From Acholoe squamosa (taxonomy: Eukaryota > Annelida > Polychaeta > Phyllodocida > Polynoidae), in NCBI GenBank assembly GCA_949317995.1, contig OX439035.1:77956394-78020393 (forward strand): DNA of 64,000 nucleotides, in the 5' to 3' direction. How positions within the stretch are numbered: the first letter of the stretch is position 1; each line of letters opens with the position of its first letter. The notes beneath the pieces were generated by a model, which saw only the letters and a program-made list of their open reading frames with translations, did no database searches and was not told the DNA's origin. Below are positions 24,017 through 37,228 of the stretch, one piece after another. The translations under genes were made by a program, and so were the position numbers.

Positions 24017-26103
24017 AGCCCATTGAATGAGAATGAAGGACAGAGGATAAAAGAGGACAGAAAAGGGAGATAAAGACCCCTTTTAATTAACTCTAATCAA
24101 GACTGGTATGGCATGACTATGATTTTCTAGAAAAATAATTTCTATTGAAATAATAGCTTCCGTAGCTAATATTGAGGTCTGATATTTGTATCGAACCCCC
24201 TTCGCTTAGGCCTACACAAATGTTCCAGTTTAATGTATCCCTATAGCAGGGGTCTCTGGGAAAGCTGTTGAAGAGACGCTAAGCCTAACCCTAGTGCACT
24301 AATAACCTCATCAACTTATTTCTTGATAACTACATAGATGTTGGCGTGAACTATATTGTTCCAAAGAAAACGACCTGGTTAACAGTCCTTTTTGACACGA
24401 TCTTGAGAGCGGTATGTTTCATAAGGAGACACTTTTGTCTCGAGTGATAATACTGATAGTGCAGGTGAGGATACAGGATATATTAGCATATTTATACTCA
24501 CCGATGGATTTACCACATACCCTGCTCATAGTACATTATGTAGAGCGTGAGTGTAAATGTTGATAACTGATAACAGCAGGTGGAATATCCTGAAAATGAC
24601 TGCAAATCGACGCTTATCAATTAACAAGAATAATGTGTCTCACATTGACAGTCTATCAAACCCGAAAACGAAAGACGATATGTTAGCTGCCCTGCTAATG
24701 ATTGAAAACAACCCCTATTGTCAGATGATCCTCCAACTTCTAAGAGGGTTTAGAGGTTAACTTAATACAGCTAGCTAACATCACAACCCCAGCGCTATCA
24801 TGTCTGGCTTAGTTTGGGTATTTTATAGGGAGCAATGTTAGTGCAATCTTTGGTAGCACCCTAAAATACCTAAATTCCTCACCACCTAGAGTTGCAGTCT
24901 GCAAGCTGCATTACATCAGCTACCTCAGGGGTCTGTTACCAATATTTACAAGTGGAAAGTATGGATTTCCTGTTCCAAAAATATAAAAAAATATGTAAGA
25001 AGGCTGATTGCTAATTTCTTATTGGAGAATAGAAGCAAGTGCATACTTGCAGAAAAGTATAACTTGCCCGCTTGCAAGTGAAGCATTTATTTGATTCTGA
25101 TTTTATGGTTATAAAAAGTATTAATGTGTTATTCATTAAGCCTGACCTTTCATATGTTTCTATATCAAAAATGTTATGTTGATACCATCCATACCCTGTT
25201 ATTATTAATGTAAAAAGTTCTAGGACGCCTCAGTGATGCCTCACTTGAAAGCACGTAACTAATATTGTTTGCAAGTATACACTAAATTTGTTAGTTGGAG
25301 GCTTATTGCCTGAGTCAAAGCAAAAGCTTCCACAACTACTTACAGAAATGCTGGATTACAGAGTATATATATCATTGAATCCTATTACAAAGAAGGAGCA
25401 ACAGTACGCCAATAAGGGTAGCTCTATAGCTCTCCTCTATTACAGTTTCCTGATATTGCCGACTAAGGAGGGTCATTATTTATCAACAGGGGGTGGTGGG
25501 TTTGAGGGGGGCGTAAACATTTCAGACTCCTCCTGAGAGGGGGAGGTGAAAGTTTCAGACCTCTCCTGAGGGGGGGGGGCAACAAGATTTAGCCTGTTTT
25601 TGCCACAAACTACTATAGATCCGGCATGGGGGGCACAACAAAATTTTACCGCCGCCGTAGGGGGGCATAAAAGATTTTTGCACGTCTGCACAAAAACTCC
25701 CCACACCTCTATGACCACTCACCAAGTCAAGTAGGTCAAGTAGATTAACTCTGAGACGTCCACTGACGGCTGTTACAAAGGGATATCCACATACCTTGAG
25801 ACATCCATCCCACATATCTGCCATAGAAGCCAGCTTGTCACTGTATCGACAGTGGAAAACAGTTGTTCAAATCAAATCTGTCCAAAGCTACCAAAGTATT
25901 ATACTCGCCATGTAGTATTGCATGACGCACCATGGTAATGTTTGACCCTACATTCAATCCTTTAATCAATTCATACTCAACTGGGGAGTCTGCATAGAAC
26001 CAATAATACTAACCTAGGCACCTTAACCATTCCCTGCCTTGCATCTATGTTTAACAAATGAATGCCTTACCTGTTACACCACTACTAACCCTGTCCCCTC
26101 CAG
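24017..26103 (+). other. Rest of receptor intron 2
   Basis: AT-rich intron ending in CCCTGTCCCCTCCAG. Apart from the G-rich repeat at 25490-25690 nothing is recognised. Confidence 0.8.
25490..25690. repeat. G-run-rich degenerate repeat
   Basis: Runs of five to ten G alternate with YAAMATTTCAGACTCCTCCT-like spacers (25504 onwards), about four degenerate units. The plus strand carries many G runs within 200 bases and could form G-quadruplexes in the intron transcript. Confidence 0.6.
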
Positions 26104-26209
26104 ATGCGCCCCCGGAGAGGATCAGGCTGCGACCGGCGGTGAACACACCGCTAAAGGCGGGCGGAGCTACCACTGAGACAGAGACAGACAAGGACAGCAT
26201 GGCCTCCCT
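26104..26209 (+). CDS. GRM3-like: Group II metabotropic glutamate receptor, cytoplasmic tail exon
   Basis: A 106-base exon with one split codon (T plus AT, Tyr) and 34 full codons, PPERIRLRPAVNTPLKAGG then a TETET acidic-threonine stretch and KDSMAS. It begins after CCCCTCCAG and ends in phase 2 at TCCCT before GTGAGT. Tail exons of this family are poorly conserved, so the call rests on splice phase, open frame and position. If the donor is not used, translation ends two codons later (CTG TGA) with the C-terminus MASL. Confidence 0.85.
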
Positions 26210-27004
26210 GTGAGTTCTCCACCAGTGTGTGTCCTTTGTATTCTCTACTCAACTCCTTTTTAAAGATAAATACCTACTTCTTACTAACTTTAATCTTCTT
26301 AGCTAAGTTAAACCTTGTTATACCACAGTTGGCATGGAGAACAAGAGAGATAACCGATGTATATAAAATAAGTGCCGAATCTGTGAGATTTTGAAATGAC
26401 TTGACTCATAGCCCTGGATTGCCAAGGCTGTTGCTCAGTCGGCCTAAGGTCCGTTTTCCACCATGCGACACGGTACCTCTTTCGGCCGACAGCTGCCGCA
26501 CACAACCACCTCGGCCGACGGGGCTGCCATAGGGTTCAATGGTGGGCATGGTCTCTGTCGACCGAAAATAGCATCTACTATGGGTCTAGCGGCCGATAGA
26601 GGGGACATATCGGGTGGTGGAAAATGGCCCTTAGCCTAAAGGGCACTCGTGAGTCATGTTGACTTCATTGACTCTGGTTAGATATAACAAATATACAAGG
26701 CCATTATCTTCTACGTAATTTGTGGGATATTGCTTACTATTACAATCAGAATGCATTCGTGTGCCATGCATCATCCATAGTTAGATTGGTTCTTTAAAGG
26801 CAATCCTTTTTACAGCACAAAATGATGAAGGTTTTATTTGCTAACGCCTATTACTTATCAGTATCTACTACCCCGTAACAAATTCATCCAAACGGTAGAT
26901 CACAGGCCGATGACTGATAGTTTGTTAATACAAACTTTTCGATTGCTAATCCCCTCTTTTGTAAATCGAATATTAAAATAACATTGCGTCTGGCCTCTTT
27001 TCAG
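26210..27004 (+). other. Receptor intron 3
   Basis: A 795-base intron from GTGAGT to TGGCCTCTTTTCAG, containing a short inverted-repeat element at 26442-26639. Confidence 0.8.
26442..26639. mobile_element. Short inverted-repeat element, TTTTCCACCA ends
   Basis: GCCTAAGGTCCGTTTTCCAC at the left matches the inverse of the right end (GGCTAAGGGCCATTTTCCAC) with 3 mismatches over 22 bases. GCCTAA occurs at both outer edges (26442-26447 and 26634-26639). The interior has CGGCCGA repeats in both orientations. No coding capacity: a MITE-like element. Confidence 0.7.
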
Positions 27005-27059
27005 AATGTTTGACGATTGCCCCAACAACGATAACGCTGACGGCGTTATGGTCGGGTAG
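27005..27059 (+). CDS. GRM3-like: Group II metabotropic glutamate receptor, last coding exon
   Basis: Begins after TCTTTTCAG, completes a Leu codon (CT plus A) and encodes MFDDCPNNDNADGVMVG before TAG at 27057-27059. The phase fits the upstream donor exactly, and the acceptor is strong. The acidic, Asn-rich end has no class I PDZ-binding motif, unlike the Ser-Ser-Leu ends of vertebrate mGluR2/3. I judge it real from phase and splice signals; no homology was recognised for these 17 residues. Confidence 0.75.
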
Positions 27060-27610
27060 TGTCTCAAGCTGGACATCACTTGGGATGAGACACCTGTCTT
27101 AAGATTACTTTCTCCCCACTAGAAGGCAGGAACTTTGGACCTATTCTCATCCTTTAATTAGAGATGTAGCATGATATATCCACACAGACTGTCCACTAGT
27201 GTATGTATAGGTGTGGTGACATGTTACCGTAATGGTGATAGTCTATTACTCCCCATTTTATAGCAAACACCCTATTAACTGTCAGTCTACACACTCAATG
27301 CCCACCTTTGGTGCCAGTCTATGGTCGGAATGGGGCATATCTAAGGGATTCAGCCATTGCTATGTGGACTCAAGAGATGTCACACCTACAACACCTATGT
27401 TGAGCCAGCATTAAGTTTCGCACAATCGCTCACAGGAATAGTGGCCATTTTGACCATCAAAATGGGGTTATCAGGTTATGAGAATACATACTGCACTGTT
27501 TAAATACAAGGCAATGGCTGAAACCGGAATTCCCCAAGCCGAGTGGGCATTGGTGGTTGATGATATATGCCATCACAGGTTGTGAATAAAACGTTTATTC
27601 TTGTGTGTTA
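27060..27610 (+). promoter_or_regulatory. Receptor 3' UTR and proximal polyadenylation signal
   Basis: AATAAA at 27585-27590 is followed within 15 bases by a GT-rich CTTGTGTGTTATT stretch, a standard polyadenylation arrangement, giving a 3' UTR of about 540 bases. A second cluster of AATAAA at 31145 and 31156, followed by GTGGATTTTGTTTGACTTG, could be a distal alternative. Confidence 0.6.
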
Positions 27611-29597
27611 TTAGAACTGCAGAGAGTTCCATCTGAACTCTCTTCGCTCGCCTATAGATGCTTGATTAATTCACAAGCGAATCTAGGAAGATAAAATTTA
27701 CTATGTAGTTAGGGCATTGTAGTAGCAGAATTAATCAAAAGCTCAAAATTGAAAGGAAATAGTTAAGGAGGTGCTATGTATTACTTGATGTGTTATGCCA
27801 AAAATCAATAGGTGGTTGTCAATCCCGTTCACTCTTTCTCTTTCATTATTGGTAGTGTGGCCCTAAAATCACAAGTCATATTTCATTTCTGATTAGTACT
27901 AGAATGTATGTAAATATACCAGGGTATTATTAACAGTAACAATAACTGATGGAAATGTTTTAGGGTGCAAATTTTGTATTGCTTATTCAGCTTTTTCTGT
28001 TGCTAGTGGAATAGAGCCAAATGTAGCTTCTATAACTGCTCGGTCAACCATTGGTGTGGACGTTCTTTGTGGAATTTTGAGAAAAAAAAATATATTATAT
28101 TCTATAATTCAAATGTGGGGTTGAATATATATGGAAAGAGGCCGTCTAATCCTGTTATTCCTTTATTAGGAATCTTGGTAGAATTTGGGGACCAATGAAC
28201 TGGATTATTCAGATTTATATTATGCGTTAGATGTCATTAGCCCACAGTCTATCGCTAAATATTCCAGCCACGTAACTTCATGCTAACCGTTTTAAAAGTC
28301 AACCAGTGAAAGTGTTTGTATCTATGTATCATATTGCGGTTACAAAAATAGTTATCTAAAAATGTTATGACTATTGTTTTTTAGTAAATCTTCCATGTCA
28401 ATGAGATAGGCAAGTTGGCAAAGGGGAGAAGAGTAAAATTGAAAGTTGTTTGTGACTGTCCAAGTCAAGCTTCTCACGTCTAGGATAGCCAAGTTCATGT
28501 TCCTAATGTGAGCCAGTGTATTATCATAATGTGTTGTTTTGAGACTGGAATACAAATAATTTGCGTCTGTATGAAAGGGATTTACGATATGAACAAAGGT
28601 ACCAAGTATACTCATTATAAACTAGTGGTTATAATTGTAATGAACGTTTTTTTTTTTTGTTCTGTGACTGTGCACATATGCATGGCAAAATATATGTCAT
28701 ATGTATACTTATAGCTGTTTCCCGTGGACTAGCCAAGAATCAGAAGTATACCTAGTATTGATATAATTTCCATTTTTGTACATAATATTATACATGAAAT
28801 GCAAACTTGCCAACAATGATAACCAATGGTCATGATGGCGTGCACTGAGAAGGAACCTATTTACAATTGATAAACGCCATAATATGACATAGCATAAAGC
28901 GTTGGTTGGTGTTATCTAGGAGGGGGTAGAATGTGCTCACTCCGCGCTTTATGTATTAGCAAGAGTCTCCTGTGTCAGCATAGATTGATAAAAGGGGCTG
29001 AGTGTCCTCATATACATGTATCATCCTTTCATTGACTAATCTCAGACGCAGGAGGTTGTATGCATGTAAGTATATATTTATATACACATAACCGTGCACC
29101 TGTATACCCAGTGTTAGCACAAGAAATCAAAGCAAACATACAAAGTGAAAATTATATTAAAGAAGAACAAATCGCCATTTACCATATCAAGTGCATCATA
29201 TATTATGCAGTACAAGTATAACTGATGATAATCATAAAGGAAAGAATTATGCAATATAAAAAGGATCAGACCAAAATATTGACTACAGCCATTTTCTCTT
29301 TACTGTAATCATCTATTTTAGAGCTTAGAAAGTCTCTTTTATATTGACAATATAGACTGTGCGCTGAGGAGACGTCGCTGTCTAATCTCAGAGTTAAAAG
29401 TACAGTCTGAAATCGGCAGATTGAAGGATAATCCCTATTGACTTGTGCTGGGGTGCGTCGATAATCTAATCAGTGGAAACGTGTGGTGAGCCTACAGGGG
29501 GAAGATTAAATGATTGACCGAGTGCTAGCAGCGTTAAAGCGGACGGATACGGTCTGTGGTCACTTTCAGCCTACCTCTAGGGGATGCTGAATGTTTC
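27611..29597. other. No gene seen
   Basis: AT-rich sequence, possibly extended receptor 3' UTR if the distal signal near 31.15 kb is used. No exon or repeat of note. Confidence 0.5.
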
Positions 29598-29892
29598 TCC
29601 CCACTGAACAAGATCTCGAGAATACAACAGGAATAGAGAATGTAATTTTCCCCGGAAATTTGGACACACCATAACATCTTACACTCAAGAAAATTTCTCG
29701 ACAATTTCTCAGGAATTTCTTGGGAAAGACTCAGGATATTGCCAGGAAAGACTCAGGATATTCCTAGGAAATAGACATGTTATTTTTATCGAGTATAAGA
29801 TGTTCTGGCGTGTCCAAATTTCCAGGGAAGGTCACGTTCTCCTTGCCCAAGTTGTGAACGTTCCCAACTCGAGTCCTGTTCAGTAGGTCTCC
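29598..29892. mobile_element. Fold-back element with ~110-bp inverted arms
   Basis: Left arm CCCACTGAACAAGATCTCGA (from 29600) and GGAAATTTGGACACACCATA (about 29653) are mirrored by the reverse of the right arm CCTACTGAACAGGACTCGAG (about 29888 down) and GGAAATTTGGACACGCCAGA (about 29823 down). The two GGAAATTTGG blocks belong to a 39-bp arm with about five mismatches. The centre has two copies of GGAAAGACTCAGGATATT. Non-coding, MITE-like or fold-back. Confidence 0.8.
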
Positions 29893-32800
29893 CCTTTTTC
29901 TTCCTCATATCACCTTACCCCAGCCCATCCCAAACATCACCCTATTTCTGTGTACACCCTTGTGCCCTATGTGCTTCTTACTGACTCTATACCCCTCTCG
30001 TGTAAGGTAAAGCTATCTGCAGGTATCAGTATCCTTTACTTGAATTGTCGGTCTATGCCAACAATATGCTTTCTCATCCTATGTTATTTCCCCTAACACT
30101 TATGCCAATGGCACATCTCTGATACCACCCTCTCGAATTACAGAACCAAAAAAAAAGCCACCCGCCCCCCCCCCATTCCTTGTTTTTTTTTCTCAAAAGA
30201 ATCTTGTGCAATTAGACGCTGTTAATATGAGTCCATTACTTTCACCATCATTCATTCGGAGATAAAGTAAAAGTCTGCCTCAACAAACCTCAAGTAATAT
30301 GAGTACCTACAGCGTTCACCGTTATGTAAATGTTATAACTGGTCTTGTTAAGCATTGGTTCCACTGCCATCGGTCGGCCGAATTTTCTCTAATCCAAAGA
30401 TATCAAAACTACAAAACGAAAATCGGTCAGATAAGTGCTAATCTGACCGTTTTTTTAAGCCTGTGGAACCAGCGATTTATATGGAAATTAGGGCCTGCCC
30501 CAAAGACTATGCCCAAAGACTAGACTTTGTATTGTGTGGTCCAGTGTTATTCAAAATATGTAGGAATATTGAGACAGATTCTGGTGCCATTATTGGTGAC
30601 TTCTTTCTACTTGTGAATTCTCTTTGATAAATCTGTGTCAGTTGGAGCATAACAAAGGTTAGAAAAAAAGTATCTTTATATATTTGTTTACTCTATTTCT
30701 GTTTTAACCAGCTTTGAACAATGTTACTTTTGTACAAGTATAGGTGTTACATCGCTAGGCTTCTTATCTGGTGCGTAATTATAACTATACTGTTCTAAAC
30801 ATATTTAAGACCTAAAGATAGATAAAGGAGCAAATACTTCATCAAAGGCCACCGAATAAAACATTGCTTGAAGTGTCTGGTGTATTGCAGAATTTTTCTA
30901 TTTTACTTTCCTTGTGATTTTGCATAATGTGTTAGCTGGTGATAAAGATGAGACTTAGAAACAATGTGTCTTTAAAGGTAGCTAATTGTTGAGAATAGAA
31001 ATATAAGGCCCCAAAATGATGCTGTAGATGATCTGGCATGGACCTCTGAGAAAGGAATGGTCCTCAGCTGACGATCAAATCGTCATTATTATGTACATGT
31101 GAATGCACAGTTCCCTATGTACCAACTTTGCAAAAGTGTTTGTAAATAAATATTAAATAAATAGTGCAATGTGGATTTTGTTTGACTTGTTCTGTTTCAA
31201 AGTGAAAGTGTACAAATACGTTAATCAAGAATGGTTTGCAAAGTATATCCAAATCCGAAATACATCTATGACGTCATAGGTAGGGCCATATTCAAAGTCA
31301 TTTACATACATTTTCTAAAGGGTTGATTTCTGAATTTCATTCCTGGCCTCAGAAGAACACATTAAACCATTCAGTTCTAGTCTTCTCATTCCTATCAAGG
31401 CGCAATGAGCCCTTCTAAACAATCGTACTAATGATTGTATTTGACGAAAAACTCTATAAAATGATTTGACCAACCTAGGCATAGTGTATAGAGACTAATC
31501 CATGATTGGTGGCCATTTATAGAATCAATACAGAGCCCACAATGGATGATGATAGAACAAGCTTACCATTTACTGCCTGCTGAACTAATGAAAAGAAAGA
31601 AAACAGAAAGCCTCCGTTTGTTTTAAATAAACATCCATCACCGAGACCAACCACAACCGCTTTTTAGAACTAAACTAATTCCAATTCTTCCCACTCCTTT
31701 TCCCAGATGGATAACTTAGCCTTCTCTCACCAGGTGCCGCATTGGAGACGCCAGTGAACGCCTGTTGTTTCCATGCAACGTTGCATTATGAGGCAATTGC
31801 CTGTGTATAGTGTGAGCTGCTCAATGTAGTGAGCACTTACCCCTCTAGGTGTCGCCACATAGAAAGATCCAGGAAAGGGGTGATGAGGCTTACTGCGTTG
31901 GGAAGACCACGGCGTGCAGTGATATGCCCTAGAAGTGGGGCAGGCATTTTATTTCCATTTTGTCGGCCGACTCACAATAATATAGGGTTTCAGCAAAAGA
32001 AATACATACCATATAGGTGCATCTGTGCTTGAGCTACACAGAAGGGAGTTTGAATAATATTATTTACTTGTAAGCTCCCATTGCACAGCTCACTGCAGAG
32101 TCACTACTTCTAGGAGTAGTTTTTAATGTTGTTTCCTACCAAGGCTTATACTGCAATAGGACACTGTAGTTTGTATGAAAGGTATACACCCACTTTGTTG
32201 GGTGTGCATATGGGAATGTGTGTTTACTTTTTACATTGGAATGAATATTGCCGAAAGTTGCACAACGCTATGAATACCGTCCTATATAGCCTAGTTCGCT
32301 TTCAGAAATAATCATAATCATATGCTATGGTAGCGTTGAAAACACAACTAAGTTAACCCGCTAATTCTATCCATAGAATGTCAGTGCTAGAAATATCAAG
32401 GTAGAAACCTTGTGTCCACGACGAACGAAAAAAAAGAACAAGAAGAATAAAAAAGAGCATAACAAAGTGGGTTTTTTTTTTTTGCTGAATAGAATAGAAA
32501 AGTGACATTGATGTAAGAACTCCCTTTTGGCGCTGTTACATGAATAGCACCACCTCAAGAAGAGGGTGCTCATAGATCTTTTCCTTTTCAATATTGGCTA
32601 ATTACCTTTCTTTACAGGACCATAAAAGCCCCTTTGACCTCTAGCCTACTCATCAGGTCATCTAGTGACCCAGGTGGTGGCGCTGCTCGTCCTTGATAAC
32701 GAGCAGATAACAGCAATCAGTGCTGTCCCGATTTCATTTTCCCATTTCTTACAAGCCCCCAAACAAAAAATGGTAATTGTGAGCTGCTCCTCCTCTGCTT

Positions 32801-33764
32801 CTTGCTCACAGTGAGCGAGAATAATTGGGATGGATTCCCAGTTAATGTGGACCCAATAGAATGTGGGGTCCTCCCATAAGGCCGTGTAATCCTAGCCTTA
32901 TAAAATATTGGCAGAGGGGAGACTTGTTTATTGACAGACTGATTGCTGCTCTATGTAATTGAATGCTCACAATTTGTCACCTTATCTGAAACTATGTTAT
33001 CTGATGCTATCTACAAGATGTCATAAAAACCAAAAACACCTGATAACTCAGTTGTACTAGTCTTAGGACCACCTCTCTTCTGTACAAAGCTAGGGCAGTC
33101 GATTTACTCCCTATGCAAAGTAACCATCAATGGTTCTCATTAAGTGGCAGGCCTTGTGAGGAAACTGAAATGATGGCCCCATTGATCCGGTCATGTGGGG
33201 CCATTTAATACGTTTCAGGGATTTGTCTTATCTGGGTTTTTTCTAACCACCGAATTTGTTTCTGAATTGATTGCTTTTTTTGCTGCCCGAGAATTCCATG
33301 GGGTAATCCAAACAAAAGGTAGGCCTAATTAGAAGGCGACAGAGTTCCGTATTCAGCAGTTACAAAACACTGTATGTTTTCCCGTCAGAAATTCTAAAAT
33401 GGAAAAACCTTTTCTAAGCAGGGCTTCTACTAATATAATTATATGAATAAGGGGCATCCAGAAACTGCCACTTTTTTGATAATATAGCCATGTGTTTATA
33501 CCTGTGAATCATAGCCCTGTCTATAAATTTGAAACCACTAATATTACCACATGAGCATTAGCACGTACTCACAAAGCTTTGTACTCAGTGCTTTCTCACA
33601 TGCTACTCGCAAATTGATTATTTGAACGTATCTATACCCAAGGGAGTGCGACAAACAAAGGACCATTATAAGTCTATTTTATATGCCACTGACAAAGTAT
33701 GATTCCAATCCCACCCACCATTTCTAGAATACCACCCAGAGACTACCGCCGCAAACCTATACAC
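29893..33764. other. No gene seen
   Basis: AT-rich sequence with no supported exon. A CGGTCAGAT/ATCTGACCG stem followed by T7 sits at 30423-30456; in a eukaryotic context this is probably chance. Possible distal receptor polyadenylation signals lie at 31145-31161. Confidence 0.5.
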
Positions 33765-34330
33765 ATATTACTCTTCCTATATAGTTACTACTCATGGAAT
33801 ACTCCTTCCGCCCTTACACATAACACTATTTCCATATACTACTCAGAGTACTACTATAGCCCCATGCACATACTACTATTCCCATATACTACTCACAGAA
33901 TACTAGTACTGCTTTAGCGTTACATGCATACTAGTATTTTCATAAACTACTCACAAGATTCAGCCCCATATAAGCATAACACCATAGCGGTCACACAACT
34001 TCCTCATAGGTGGCGCCGGTGTGGCTTTCTGGTGGAAGCTCTAGAAAATAACTGTTGAAATGACAGACTTAGGGAGGCTTGATTTTGGGTTATGGAAGAA
34101 TAGGCTTACAGATATCACTATGCATATAGTTAGTAGAGACCCTATCCATGCGCCCCATGCAAAAAAAGATTTTCTCATTTGAATGGTATTAAATAAAACA
34201 TAAATTTCAGACCATTTTCTCAAAATGAGGTGGGGTAGCTACATAACACCATTTCAGTATACTATTCAGAGGGTAGCGCTATAACCTCATACAAATACTA
34301 CCTATACAGTAGTTTTACTAGTCAAAATTA
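33765..34330. repeat. Degenerate tandem array, CATATACTACTCA type
   Basis: Irregular units carrying CATACTACTATTCCCATA and ACTACTCAVAGAATACTA repeat at 33765-33960, with one further degenerate unit at 34235-34330 after an unrelated spacer. Similar strings recur loosely at 35310-35500. Non-coding. Confidence 0.6.
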
Positions 34331-37228
34331 CAAGGAGGCGCCACTGTAAGACATCCAGCTCGACAGGCATGACAGTCATTCAGCCCCAGGACCCCATAAA
34401 ATCACTATGGAGACAGAGACAACTCTCACAGGTAAGCCTCAATCTGGTGGAAAAAAAATCTCCCCTCAGCTTATAAATCTCATTTACATAGAGTTTAATG
34501 GCGAATGAACATAAACCTACAATATAAAGGCAATACCTTTTGCCAAAGAAATGTCTAGATCAAGATACACATGCATATGATTGACCTTACAACTATTTTT
34601 CAGCTGAAATCAGGAAAAGGAAAGAGGGGAGGTTGGTATGTTAGAGGGGATGCATGGGATTTGTGTTGTTGGTCCTAACATCCTACAAGGCAGGCCTATT
34701 GGTATATCAAGCCAGTTAGGCCTAAAAGTAAGTTATCTGACTATGAGGTGTATAATTACATGTTAATTGCTATCAGATCTGTAAAGTCTATGGCCGTGAG
34801 AAGGGGGCGCTGTCTATGATGTATATCATCTCTCCCCCGGTCTTCCATTGTAATGACAGGTGCCAACCCTGGTATCACCACACCCATTTCCATGAGAATC
34901 ACATCAACATAGCAGGACCACATTGGCCAGTTCAACACTAGAGCCATCTACTGTAAATGCTTGATGGAACTAGGGACAGAGTACTGAATCAGCCCCATAT
35001 AGATCTACTTCCGTCGTGAGATAACCCCAAGTCATATGAGTTTATCAGTGCGTGTTAATTAAGTCAAAACTCATTTTAATTAGTAAAAATATGGTTATAT
35101 CTTATAGTTTGGCCTTTTAGGTTGTGATAACTGATCTGAGATGGAGCTAGGTTATTACACACCTGTGTGTGATAGATGGCCCCTTAGTGAGACCATTGTA
35201 TTCAATATCATAATGAAATACAAATTTCTCACATTACTTACAAATTACTGCTATAGCTTGATAGCCTTTCTATCTGTCACTCACTGTTCGTGCTATAGAC
35301 CCTTGCTCATGTTTCCACACACTACCATTGTCCTTTTTAGATACCTCCATTCCTATATTCTACACACATTGTGCTGCCATATCTCCATACATATTATACC
35401 ATTAACCCCCCCCCCCAATAATGTGCTCCTACAACCCAATACACATCATCTACCATTCCCGCATTCTACTCATGAACGTCTGTATCAAACCATTACAGTT
35501 CCATATAATATACATGTATGTGGTGGCCATAATTCTGTTATCTAACAATTGGGGATAGAAGTGCCAACACTGACGAGGGCGGGGAGGGGGCAGCACTGGT
35601 AACAGACCGTTTCTTAATGTACTACGATCACACCCACTCTGCAGATGTCTATGCTATTTGATTCAATTCTATAGGATCTTTGCGACTACTAGGGTGCAGT
35701 CGAGGTGTGTTAAGAAAAGACCCCCAGAGATTGTAGTTTGAGGCTGAGGCCAAGGAACATGTTTAGCATGTATATATAGACACTTATCCATAGACACTGC
35801 AGTGCGTTTGGTGACGGTGGTTGGGGGTGGGGGAGGAGGTGAGAGGTTTAAGTGTTTTCTGTTGTAGGAAAGGTGAAGGGGGGTAACCCGGCCTGTATGT
35901 AGCTCAAAGGTCAGGAGCAATGTCCCACCTGAGGGCGTGCTGTGCGTTTCCTGCCAGTATCAATCACTTGGCGATATAGGTAGTAATAATGCAAATGCAT
36001 AAAATACAATGCAGGGCATATCCAGGGCCTACAATGTATATAGTTCAATTTCTTAAGGCTATTGATCAATATAGTTTAACACCTGTGTGCAAATGTGCTC
36101 GAAATTTTTGGACGAAATTATGATTGTTTTCTCTCGTATAGGGCTACTAAAAGAGCCTATTGCCACACCCGTGACAAAACTATGTATTAGGGGTTTCCCC
36201 TCTGTAAATTATGATGAACTTCAGATTAGAAATGCCCCAGTGTTGATGAAATATGGTTTCAAATCAAATGACACTGTCTGTAAACTAGAACTGGCCTACA
36301 TTTCCAACCTTCGACTCTTTTTTATGACTCTTACCCTCTCTTACACTGTTGTGTATTCTGGAGTTCTTTATTGTCAGATATCACAGGTATGCACCATTCA
36401 GGAAAATCAGCTCTTTCGGTTTCACAATACAATGCAAGTAATTCCATAGAGTGTGAATAGATTCCCTGTACACTGTTCATGTCATATTCAATAGGTGTGA
36501 GTGACTTTCTATGTTCATTGAGCTCCATAATAACAATGACAGTTTATAGTGCCTGGAGATATGCCTTGGTAATGCAATCTGAGGGTGGTGTCTGGCCCCA
36601 CTTACCGTACAAGGCAGGCCTCTGATCAGGTCCTCTTACTGGAGTCAGTCCCTGGAGGAGTGGCCGTGGAAACAATGAATAAAACATACCTATAGTTTGG
36701 ACCACTTTCATGCATGCGGATGGGAAGGCTGTCGCACTCATGGCCCTTACAACTATAATACTAGAATTTAGATGCAGTCATCTTGTGTATTTTCACTACA
36801 GATTCAGGCTGTTGCTTTCTCCAAACACTTCATACAGCGGCCATTGAGCTTAAGCCTCAGGCTTCTCCATGTCCTAAACTGGCTCTTCTGATAGCAGCAT
36901 GTCCTATCGCCATCCCCGATGAACTATATTCATAAACAGAGGTGAACGACAGTGGGATGCAATTCCATCGTTCCACCCCCATGGGATATAGGCTGCTGAG
37001 GGGTGGATCTTTGTGTAATATATTCCAGGGAGTTCACCTCTGTAACTACTTCACGTTAGATTAATCTAGACCCCCATAATTCAAGCAGATAGAGAAACTG
37101 AATCTAGATAGGTCCCTTAATACCAGACCATATGGCAAGCATATACTTAATGGTAGCTGATTGATTGGTTGGATAGATTGATTGACCAGGTGTATCAAGC
37201 TCTCCAATCTGCGAACCTTACTTCACAC
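34331..37228. other. No gene seen
   Basis: AT-rich sequence with a C-run at about 35408. The plus-strand frame at 36093-36449 (118 codons from ATG) has no recognisable domain, no clear promoter and no splice context; not called. Confidence 0.4.

Noticed and set aside
30423-30456. Rho-independent-type terminator (stem plus T run)
   Set aside because: The DNA is eukaryotic, and a 9-bp stem followed by T7 is expected occasionally by chance.
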